A program made the position numbers and the translations under genes. Shown piece by piece: positions 55,078 to 64,000 of a stretch of DNA of 64,000 nucleotides. Under the pieces are notes generated by a model. It saw only the letters and a program-made list of their open reading frames with translations, was not told the origin of the DNA and did not search any database. The stretch lies in contig JAOPHQ010000622.1 of the NCBI GenBank assembly GCA_030340625.1, positions 62,001 through 126,000 of the forward strand, written 5' to 3'. The DNA is from Merluccius polli (lineage: Eukaryota > Chordata > Actinopteri > Gadiformes > Merlucciidae). Numbering within the stretch: the stretch's first letter is position 1; each line of letters opens with the position of its first letter.

Positions 55078-55437
55078 CAGTGTTGGGTAGTAACGCGCTA
55101 TTAGTAACGCCGTTACTTTTTTCAGTAACGCGTTACGTAACGCGTTGTTTTTTTAAATTCAGTAACTCCGTTCCCGTTACCAAACGCTGCGTTACTCCGT
55201 TCCTTTTGGTGAGGTTTTACAACGGCACACAGTTCCCGATCAATAAAGTTTAAGTCCGGCTTTAGGCCGGACTGTCCGGTTTTTCAATGCCCTGTCCGGC
55301 GTCCGGCGCGGATGCGTATTTGTCCTCCTTTTTGAGACAACCCCGCCGGTCACAGGTCCGCCCGCCGGTCATAGGTCCGTGGTGTGTTACGATCGCGCGC
55401 GCACCCCTCCCCCCGCCCCCGTCGGCCGTAGGTCTGA

Positions 55438-55480
<43 letters not shown>

Positions 55481-55825
55481 TTTGGTGCAATACTTTGGTG
55501 TTTGTGTTAAGGTTTGTGTTGGTGCACAACGGATCATATTGCTTGGATGATTAGATTCAGTGATGTGGATGCAAATTAATTGAAACGGTTGTTTTAATCA
55601 ACAGTTTGTATTATTCAGCATCAGTACATTACTGAAATGACGTTGAGAGGGGAACTCAATCAATCAACTTTTATTTAAGAACGTTGTACAGTAACTAAAA
55701 AGTTACTTTCTCAGTAACGCATTACTTTTTGGTTTAAGTAACTGAGTTACTAACTGAGTTACTTTTTTACAAAGTAACTAGTAACTGTAACTAGTTACTA
55801 TTTTTCAGTAACTAGCACAACACTG
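55078..55825. mobile_element. Non-autonomous hAT (gttactcc family)
   Basis: Ends are cagtgttgggtagtaacg and agtaactagcacaacactg, with subterminal runs of gtaacgcgtta and gtaactagtaac. Flanks are cgcattgg (55070-55077) and cgcattag (55826-55833), an 8-bp duplication with one mismatch. It contains a run of about 40 C (55443-55480) and no coding sequence. Confidence 0.88.
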
Positions 55826-55899
55826 CGCATTAGTCACGGGAGGGGAGCATCGTCACCCTATTGGCGCATAGGATTGATAACATGTGTCTATATTTAGGC

Positions 55900-58839
55900 T
55901 AGGGCTGAACGATATGGAAAAAATTTCATATCTCGATATTCATGCCAGATATCTCGATATCGATACGATACGATATGACTATGGGTTCGGTGAAAACCAA
56001 GCATTTTTCAGAAAAATAAAAACATCATAATACAAAAGAATGTGGAAAGTGGAAAGTGCAACTCACTGCCAGTCATGAACATTAACATAAAGTACGAATA
56101 AATAAATTACAAATACAAATCAAACATTTTACTGCAGCTTTGCTTTAACAATAAATAACAAATATATGCAGCAGCTGGTGGAAGGTTAAACACTGAAAGT
56201 GCATTGAAGTGCAACATCTTATATTCTGCAAAAGACAACATAACTGTATGCAGAAAATGCATTTGCTACTTACAGAACAGAGGTAGTTACAGCACAACTT
56301 CTACAGATTCTTTGCCAGGAAAACTAGCTTGTTAACCATGTCTGGCTTCAGACAGGACCGCTCACAACTCACAATGTTGCCTGATGCACTAAAAAGTCTC
56401 TGAGGGAGAGCTGGTGGCCTGTATGCACAAGTATTTTCTTGCCATGTTGCTGAGCCGGGGAAAGTTGACTTTGTGAGTTCTCCACCACAGAAGGGGGTCC
56501 TCTTCGTTGTCAATTGTGGAAGACTGCATGTAGGCACTCAGCTCAGCTTCTATGACAGCAGTGGGATCGATTGGTACTGTGGCACTTGCAGTGGATATTT
56601 TGAAGAAGCTTGCCAACGACTTCTTAGCCTTTTTGGTGGGTGGGGGACCCCCACCCACCACTGGGGGTGAAACTTCTTCCACTCTGGTGCACTCAACAGA
56701 ATGCTAGAAAATAGTTTAAAAAAAAGAAGAAAAAAAAATTGAATTACTTTATATTATAATACAGTATCATAATGTATGAATGATCATCACTGTATGAATA
56801 ACAAAATTCAGCTAAATTTAAACTTAAACATTTACTAAAATGTAAGATAATGCATTTAAATGGAAGGAACTGTTCTCATTTAATCCATTCTAACCATTAT
56901 TTTTGGCTTGTGTTCCATCGTCTTCATCTCTGACACCAGTCTGGCTTTGATGATGGGGATGTCATTAACACTGATGTACTGTGTCTTGTATCTTGGATCT
57001 ACGAAGGATGCCACATCCAGGAGCTCTTGTGTGACTCTCTCTTCATACTTGCTATTCATGTACAACATTTTCTTTTTTAAGGACTTGGTCATGTCAGTGT
57101 CACCCTCCTCTGGTGCCAAGATGGTTGTGTTAAACAGGTTGAGTATTGGCTTGATGTGTGAAACACTAACATAATCCTCCCCTGACAGAGCAGCCGTGAA
57201 TTCAAGCAGTGATCCCAGTGCCTTGCTGACTGACTCCAGCACATCCGGATCTTGATGTCCAAGAATTAGGTGCCGGGTGTTTCTGTCCTCTGAGAGGACC
57301 TCATGGAGTGCTTTCTGCTGCTCCAGAATCCTGTTAATCATGAGCACCCTAGACCATCTAGTTTGACACTCAGTTATGAGTCCATGGACTGGAAGGTTGA
57401 GGTGCTTCTGGGCTTGCTCAAGTGCCACTCTCTTTTTCCAGCTGTGTGAGAAGTGGCACACCAACTTTTTGCAGACACCTGTTGCACGGCTGATCCTGTT
57501 GTCACCTTTCACTGCGTTTTCTAGAAAAAATAGATGTACAAAATAATTCATGCATATATTACAATAGCTAAATAACCACATATTAATGCGGACTGTTCCC
57601 TCTCTCTCTCTCTCCCCCACACTCTCTCTCTCCCACACCCTCTCTCTCTGTCTCAAAGTTATTAAAATAAACATAGCAAAACGTAGGTCCAGCCATTCAC
57701 CTCCAAAGCCTTTATCATGTTTGATGCGTTATCAGTCGTCACGCAAACCTGTTGGTCCTCCTTCAAGTCCCAGTCTGCTAACGCACCTCTCATCTCCTGC
57801 GCTATATTATCCCCTGTATGCTCCCCGGGGAAGAAGGACGTCTGCAGACAGTGGGTCTTGAGTTAGAAGTTTGTTGTAATAAAATGAACCATTAAACTGA
57901 TGTAAGGTTCGGTTGTCCGGCTCAACCACAGGTCCGTGATTGTGGCGAAATGATCGCTTTCACGGAGCTCGGATTCAACATTCATTTTACACTCATTATA
58001 GAGTTTCGGAATGGCCACTTGATTAAAATGTGTTCGGGATGGTATTTTCTAACGCTTGTCCAGCATCTGAACCATTTTTTTAAAGCCCTCTTTCGAGACT
58101 GTGTACACGGGTACCATGTCTTTTGCTATGTGGTATGTTATAGCGTCTGTAATGTCTTTATGTCTGGTGGACGTCGACTCGTACGGTGTAACGCTACTGA
58201 ACACATCAGCAATCAAACTTTGTTTGGGCTTCTTTTGGAATGACTGAGAAGTTCCCGGTGTTTCTCTCATTGCCATACACTCTTCGTGCAGCGCGATGGT
58301 GTTGTTTCAGGTGGTGAAACATGTTTGTTGTGCTACCATGCTTCGTTGCAATTTTCGTCAAGCACGACCTGCACAACACCTCGCTCTGGTTTACATCAGC
58401 CTGTTTAAAGCCAAAATACCTCCAAATAATGGAGGATGATTTATGTTTTGGCACCAAATGAGATTCTGCACCGCCACCGGCCGCAATATCTTCCGCACTC
58501 ATGTCACTTTTCTTTCTTTCTTTTTAATTTACCCACTATATGTAGTGTGTGTGCGTCGGTCTCCGTCTCCCTCACTCCCGCCCTCATATGTTTGTCATTG
58601 GTTGGCTTCAGCTGTCGATCCACAGCAAGCATGAAATAAGGTTTGTGGTTGGCTGGCCTTAGCGGTGCATTCAAGGGCAATCGTAAAAATGATGTTTGTT
58701 GTGACTGCCAGAGCTGTACATGCAGGGCGAGCGCGCGGGGGGGAAATCTATATCGTTTATATCGTTGCTTTTTCAATATTAATATCTTGAATGTTCATAT
58801 CGAGATATAGATACGATAATGATATATCGTTCAGCCCTA
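55900..58839 (-). mobile_element. Autonomous-type hAT with BED transposase
   Basis: A 2.94-kb element with left end tagggctgaacgatatgg, the shared right end at 58839, and a transposase gene filling the minus strand. The flank at its left (atttaggc) is not repeated at the right. The right end belongs instead to the larger unit starting at 51451. Confidence 0.8.
56301..58502 (-). pseudogene. hAT transposase (BED, DDE, dimerisation domain)
   Basis: The gene excises and inserts hAT elements. From the ATG at 58502, a BED zinc finger reads IIWRYFGF, CRSCL and HLKQHH. A linker to about 58049 follows. The catalytic region then has ATITDLW (near 57925), VTTDNASNM (near 57745) and, in 57674-56880, CHFSHSW and the TRWSRVL block, with RYKTQYI near 56990. 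56682-56301 encodes the hAT C-terminal dimerisation domain (DPLLWWRTHKVNFP, then PSETF with LFSASG in the next frame). Several frame changes occur and some may be introns (gt-ag gaps with a CT microsatellite near 57600). At least one break, near 56400, lies within a conserved block. Confidence 0.82.
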
Positions 58840-58847
58840 ATCACAGG

Positions 58848-58999
58848 GACAGGTGGACCCAGGCTCATTAATCTAGTGATGCCTTATTAGCAGGCAGTCG
58901 GCCTGCTGATAAAAGATGTAACTCAGTGCTTTGTAGTGCACTATGTCAGCACGGCTCACACACACATACAAAACACTCGCTGTGCAGAAAACTAACTGG
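58848..58999. other. Spacer, no gene
   Basis: Continues the insertion site of the composite hAT. Nothing is recognised. Confidence 0.3.
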
Positions 59000-59776
59000 G
59001 CATTAAACACAAATCTTAATCAAACTTAATCAAAAGTCAATGAGTAAATGCGTATAATAACAAATACAGCGCTGGTGTCACAAAGAGCTTTGCCTCCTGA
59101 GAAGTTCTGCTGATTGTGAGCCCTGAGTCTCTGGTCAGTGGATACTTTGTATACAAAAATTCAGCTCCGGGGCATAATCTCATGAGCGGGTATATGGATA
59201 CTTTATGGTTGCCGAGGGCAAGTCCAGGAAGGATGACAAACATCATGAATGGATCTATGGATACTTTAGAGTCACAAGGGCTAGTTCAAGAAGGATGCTG
59301 ACCATCATGAGTGGACCTATGGATTCTTCATGGTCACAAGGGGCTAGTTCAACCAAGGGGTATTTGACCTCCCATGTCTTTTCGTGGGGAAGCTTGAGCC
59401 GAATGACGTCACCAAGCGCTCTGGTTAACATGGCTCTCAGTCTCAGGCAGTAGCGTTTATCACCTGCTACTCCCCTGGGCATTTCGTTACATCTGGGTGC
59501 GCAAGGGATTCTCTCTGAGGGGAGGGGGAGCACCTATAAACAATGTCCACTGTGTCTGGTTTTCTGTGAGGGGAGGGGGGAAGCACTGATAAACAATGTC
59601 CAGTATGACCTTGTTATTCTGGCTCTAAGTAACCATTTGGGCCTTTTAGCATTCTGAATATTTCAATATATTTTCAATATATGCATACAATATATCGTGT
59701 TCAATACATGTTTCAATATATGTTGTCAATAAATGTTGCAATAAAGTTTTCAATAAATGGTTTCAATATACTGTAT
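59000..59776 (-). repeat. LTR-A fragment
   Basis: Shares aacttaatcaaaagtcaa, gcttcgcctcctgagaagtt-type and gcattctgaatatttcaat blocks with the provirus A LTRs. It lacks their first ~110 bases. It contains the uninterrupted site of the hAT found at 35115. Its U3 end carries a longer series of tttcaata repeats than either other copy. Confidence 0.82.
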
Positions 59777-60550
59777 TGTGGCGACCGGTGCGGGAGGAAT
59801 GAGACAGGAGCCCAGGTTTACATGTTTACGCAACTCCCGTGCCCCATACACCGCACGACCCCGGGAGTTGCCTTTATTTGTACTGTTGTTAAAAAACAAG
59901 TATTTGACGGACGATGGAGAAAAAGAGAAGAGGCCAATACAACGAAGGAGGTTTCACCTATGTGTCTGAGTTTATTCAACAATTACCAATTACCACATCT
60001 GATCAAATGAGCACAGAGTGTGAAGGGCACATAACCGAATAGTACTATAAGTTCCCGAGAGAACTGAGGCACCCCTGCTTAGAGCCTGCCTCCGGATAAG
60101 TGCAATGAAGGAAGTTCAGGTCTTTCTTTATATAATCAGCAGTTTTGCTCCCTGTGTCGACCCCCCCCTTCTTGCCGATCAGGAGGTTCAGTTCCCTATT
60201 GATGTTCTAGATGGAGGTGAGAGGTGAAGTCTCCATCACCGGCCTTTTCTGTTGTCTGGTTTCAGTTCCTGTTTTTCAGGGGGGTCGAGTTCACTGTCAT
60301 GTGTTTTGTCCGCTTAATGCGTGCAATATGGATCAGCTGATCACAAATCAATGTGTTGTTTTGCCACATGTACTGCTGATGTCACTTGTTTTGTACATTA
60401 AAGACGTGGACTTTGTCCATCATGTGTGTGTTGATCCTTTTCTCATCAGTCCCTTTGTTCACTATGTGAGTGTATTTTAATAGTCAATTGGTTCTTTTCC
60501 TATAACAATAATACAGCAATTCTTTTAGGGGGGCCAATTTTCCAACAACA
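59777..60550 (-). repeat. 3' LTR of third retrovirus
   Basis: Placed from tgtggcgaccggtg to ttttccaacaaca. It is followed by atccctctcaagtg, the same polypurine-type tract (gagagggat in sense) found next to the provirus A LTR. No second copy is in the window to confirm the limits. Confidence 0.55.
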
Positions 60551-60841
60551 ATCCCTCTCAAGTGCTCTTCAGGAGCACTTTCACACGTTGGGAAATTACT
60601 CTTAGAATAGGACACATAGGTGTTTTTCCTCAAATATTTCTCCTCCACGCCGAGGGGGGAACCTCACCTTATGGGCGAGTAAAAAACCCACTTCTCGACT
60701 CGAATCTCTGAGCGCATTCACCCGTGGCAGGAATACAATTATCAATGTACAATCATAATTATCATCATCATCATCGTCGTCATTGTGAGGCAGTTTTCGT
60801 CGTCGTTGTATCCAGTTATCAGGTAATCCCTGATTTTGTTA

Positions 60842-61022
60842 ACACATAATCACTTGGGTTATCATACTCATTATGTCATATACTTTTCAACATATAATCA
60901 GTCAGGTTATCATACTCATTATGTCATATACTTTTCAAAATATAATCATTCAGGTTATCATACTCATTTGGTCATATACTTTTCAACACATAATCATTCT
61001 GGTTATCATACTCATTTGGTTA
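60842..61022 (+). repeat. ~45-bp tandem repeat
   Basis: Four units of cataatcattcaggttatca plus tactcattatgtcatatac, in the 3' untranslated region of the third retrovirus. Confidence 0.92.
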
Positions 61023-61194
61023 GGCACTTCAACAATATAGAATATATGTGTTAGTGGGGCAGGGGATAGTCCCCTACTTTTCTTCAGTCCTCATGGGCGG
61101 CCGCCCGAATAGGCTTCCTTTCATCCTGATTTTATAGCTCGGCTGATTAAGGAGTTGACCTATGAGTAAGGACTAGTGGTACGCATTTTGCACA

Positions 61195-62040
61195 TCACCC
61201 CATGTAGACATTTTCCCAACTGTGGGATTCCCTCTCCTCCGTTGGGTACAGCAGCATCTGTAGGTTTTTTTCACTTTCAGCGGTGATGGCACGATTGATT
61301 AGTTTCACAATTAGCGCACGCATACAAGGTATGCCACAACACCCGCATGTAATCAAAATGGCAGAGAATACAGCGATAGACATAAACAGGGACATCATGA
61401 ATGCTTTCCATCTCCCAAATACTCCTGTGAACCATTCCTCAAGGGGGTTCTCTACCCCAGAGTCCTCAGCCATCTGATTGGAGAGGGCTCTCAACCCTGC
61501 TAAGGCCTTCGTAACAGAACCATCGGGAGCGGTGTTATTGGGAATGAACGTACAGCACTGGTCTTCAAACATGGCACATACCCCACCCTTCTCAGCTAGG
61601 AGCATATCTAGTGCCAGTCGGTTTTGAAACGCCATCAGGGATGTTGCTGCTAATTGCTCGGAGAGACCCGTAACGGCGTCTCTGGTCCGGTTTGATAGCT
61701 TCTGCACATTGTAATGTATGTAGTTAATCCGATCAATGTTTTTGTTAGGGGTCACGGGGAACAAGGCAGATATTATGGGGAGATTCTCGAATCCGGCCGC
61801 GATTTGGTCTACTAGTTTGTACTCGTTGGGGACTCCGCGAGGGACCCCTATGCTATCGATCCAAGTATCTCGGTCGGCGGCATCCCATTCGCTACCGGCA
61901 TGCCGCTTCTTTCTACCTCCTTTGGTGGCAATTGCGGCAATCTCTGTTGGTCCGACCATGGTTATAGGAACGACCAATCTGACGAGAGTACATCTACCAT
62001 TCCAGGTCGAGGGTAAGGTTAGCAGTAAGGTTATAACAAT
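61195..62040 (-). pseudogene. env: env transmembrane part, third retrovirus
   Basis: The frame 61977-61195 encodes a transmembrane subunit closely similar to that of provirus A. It has a furin-type RKKR, a Cys-poor fusion region with IGVPRGVPNEYKL, the NKNIDRINYIHYN heptad stretch, and a CX6CC motif (CAMFEDQCC). Next are the TFIPNNTAPDG block, a membrane anchor (SIAVFSAILITCGCC) and a tail. Upstream of the frame start, similarity to the surface subunit continues to about 62040 (WNGRCTLVRL) and is then cut by an insertion. A tail of about 45 residues differs in sequence from provirus A. Confidence 0.85.
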
Positions 62041-62044
62041 CAGC

Positions 62045-62765
62045 TTCCACTTTAAGCTTAGTTATAATTAATTCGAGAGCTAATGTGATCTATTTACTAA
62101 GATCCGGTTAGTAGAGGAGATTCGGTTTGTTGAGCCTTTAAAGCCCTCTTCACCCTGACAAGCAGATGCACTAAATAGAAAACTTAAATGAATGATAACA
62201 ACAATTTATTAGGAATACAAAGCAATTCTTAAAGCAATCAGTGTCCAACTCAAACAAGGCCTCCTTAAACAGCCCGCATAGTCCAAATGAAATGTCCAAA
62301 AACCCAAGAATATGTCCTCCCTTCAAAATGCAAAAATATAAATCAGGAACAGCAATGCATTGCAAAAATGGAAGAAAAAGGGTCCAAAAGAATCGAACTC
62401 ACCGGACGCAGAACGGGGAATGAGTAGTCCGGCCTAGAGTTCGATTTCCAGTCCTCCGCTCAATAGTTATGGTCCTCACTTCATTGAATTCCTTAACATT
62501 CGATCGAAACGGAAACACCACAAAAAAGAGCTAAATGCTTTGCTACTGGAGACAACCAGGATCCTCTCGCCTTTCTTTCCATCCCCTCAGCATTTTCCCC
62601 TTTCCTCCATTTTGTCCTCCCCGCCCCCAAACAATTCTCTCCTTTGTTCCCTAGGCCACACCCCTCCACCTGTGATCTTGGCTGCCCCCAGAGGACACAG
62701 GCAACAGGAAACTATGCATAGCCCCAAAGTAAAAGCATGGGTAACAGGGATAGAATTACTCACAC
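62045..62765. mobile_element. Unidentified insertion splitting env
   Basis: About 0.7 kb has no counterpart in the provirus A env and lies between two surface-subunit segments that are adjacent there. It has no coding frame. tttatt near 62203 gives AATAAA on the minus strand. The junctions are approximate and I see no clear target duplication, so the type is unknown. Confidence 0.55.
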
Positions 62766-64000
62766 TTGTGGCAGTGTCACAAGGTAGTTGGACCACACAG
62801 CCAATACAGGTCCTTTCGCCCTATGCTAAGCCGGGTGACATTCGCCGGTCGTGGCACAAAGGTTCTCCGCCAGTTTCCCAACAGTCTTAGTATTTCCTGA
62901 CTCATCTCTATCGCGCTGAAGGCAGGTATAGTTGCTACCTCCTATTTTGAACGCAGGGGCAATAGAATTATTTAGTCCAGGAGGGAACACACTACTCAGG
63001 GTGGCGCAGTTCGCTGGGTCTTTCTTCATAAAGAGGGCTATGGCACATCGGCTTCCTACAGGGTTGGTTGCTGGATTCATGCTAATGGGGGTACTGACTA
63101 AGAGGGGCCTAGCTGCCGCGCAAGCTACACAATCTTCCATGCCCACCCCCCGAGCGGATGCTATTATCCATCTTAACCATTGATTATTGGATGGGCCATT
63201 GGTCATTAGGAGAATTGTATCTGCAGTTCCCATAGTGTCGAGATTGAAGGTGGTTACCCCGTGTCGGGGAGGGCCTCCTTTACTTTGGAGAGAGGAAAAA
63301 GCGTTATTTTTCTTGGAACTGCGAGAACTTGCTTTATTTTTAGCGACGGGGGGATTTAACAACCAAATTTTGATTAGGCCGGTAGGATCGGTTCCGGTTT
63401 GAACTACTCTTAGAGCAAGGTATAACGTATTGTTTTCTTTCCCAGACGCCGCGCCGTCTTTGACGTAGGGATTGGAGGTGACTTTTTCTAACGTGAGGAA
63501 TATATCTACCCCTCCTCTGGTATGGGTACGTGCGATTGATCCTGATCTTTGGAATAGGTGGGTTCTTGCATACCGAGGTCGTTCTTTGACATGATCGCCC
63601 CCCTCCCGAAGTCCCCCTGTTCCCCACAACAGTGTCTCCCAACCGCCACACCCCACGCGCCGAGGGTATACGTTGGGGTTTCCCACAAAACTAGGGTAGC
63701 TATCACACATATACACTTCGTAGTCTTTCCAGGCAGCCGGGTTTCCGCCACAGTTTATAACATCACACAGATCAAACTTGAATACCGTACTGCTGCCCAT
63801 GATGTAGTCCAGGGTAATACCTCCATACTTCTTCACGCAGGCATCGTTGCCAGGGTCTTTGTTGGGGCCTACTTGTCGTCGTCGTCTCGGAGGTCTCGGA
63901 TAAAAGGGGGGGGGATTTGGGGATGATGGGGTCGTAGTTGGGGGCTCGTCTTCGGGGGTGATGTTATAGGTGAGGTTGTAGGTGAAGGTGTAGTTGTGTA
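62766..64000 (-). pseudogene. env: env surface part, third retrovirus (runs off edge)
   Basis: The frame 63836-62826 encodes most of a surface subunit with DCVACAAARP, a PPGLNNS block and many NxT sites, aligning with 27690-28300 of provirus A. It ends at a TAG near 62826. Env similarity continues in another frame (KDLYWLCG) to about 62770, so there is a frameshift. From 63836 to the window edge the strand is Pro/Thr-rich coding in a different frame (63890-64000), like the leader-linker region of provirus A. Confidence 0.78.

Larger units (their letters stand above)
51451..58839. mobile_element. Composite hAT unit, 7.4 kb
   Basis: The left end tagggctgaacgatatgg (51451) and right end atatcgttcagcccta (to 58839) are inverted. 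They are flanked by a perfect 8-bp duplication, atcacagg (51443-51450 and 58840-58847). A second left end of the same family lies at 55900, whose flank (atttaggc) has no partner at the right end. The simplest reading is that transposase used the outer left end with the right end of an internal autonomous element and moved everything between as a unit. The cargo includes a MYND frame, a gypsy fragment and another hAT. Internal duplication or deletion after nested insertion are alternatives. Confidence 0.7.
59777..64000 (-). mobile_element. Third endogenous retrovirus, partial
   Basis: A minus-strand provirus with its 3' LTR at 59777 to about 60550, then an untranslated region with a 45-bp tandem repeat. 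An env gene interrupted by an insertion follows and continues off the right edge. The Env is clearly related to that of provirus A, but the LTR is different. Only the 3' part is inside the window. Confidence 0.75.

Noticed and set aside
55262..55550. Gly- or Pro-rich frames over the poly-C run
   Set aside because: Homopolymer translation within a non-autonomous hAT.

Overview
The window looks like a transposon-dense piece of a teleost fish genome. I find no convincing single-copy host gene. Almost everything recognisable is a mobile element, often nested inside another, or a tandem repeat. The fish assignment rests on the element families: a 5S-rDNA-targeted Tx1-clade LINE, a 5S-derived SINE3, a Gmr1-type gypsy element with integrase before reverse transcriptase, an ISL2EU DNA transposon, many hAT elements and L2-type LINE tails. 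I cannot name the species.

Layout. 0.3-6.5 kb: a LINE of the Tx1/Mutsu type sits inside a 5S rRNA gene copy, whose two halves flank it, followed by a SINE3. 8.5-15 kb: a solo LTR, a 2.5-kb minisatellite split by a non-autonomous hAT, and a second hAT carrying a long foldback. 15.2-21.6 kb: a nearly intact minus-strand Gmr1-like retrotransposon with about 99% identical LTRs and a 5-bp target duplication. 22.7-24.9 kb: minisatellites and unassigned DNA.

25-37 kb (provirus A, minus strand) and 38.3-51.2 kb (provirus B, plus strand) are two related, badly damaged endogenous retroviruses. Each has one LTR beside a perfect tRNA-Trp primer-binding site, a leader with tandem repeats, gag remnants, a shared antisense module (called R-C here) where pol should be, and an integrase fragment. 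A keeps a broken env gene. B is bounded by the same 4-bp duplication (ggat) on both sides. B also contains a whole ISL2EU transposon (40.8-46.3 kb) with a THAP/HTH/DDE transposase gene facing a SWIM-YqaJ-PHD nuclease gene; both genes are interrupted by later insertions.

51.45-58.84 kb appears to be one large hAT-bounded unit with a perfect 8-bp target duplication, two left ends and one right end. Its right part encodes a BED-type hAT transposase. Its left part carries a gypsy fragment, another hAT, and an open frame with a MYND zinc finger resembling that of the HIF prolyl hydroxylase EGLN1. 59-64 kb: a fragment of the provirus A LTR, then a further minus-strand endogenous retrovirus whose env is split by an insertion and runs off the window.

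The best candidates for something unusual are the composite hAT with a MYND cargo, the ISL2EU element with its recombination-type nuclease, and the two collinear proviruses sharing a non-pol module.
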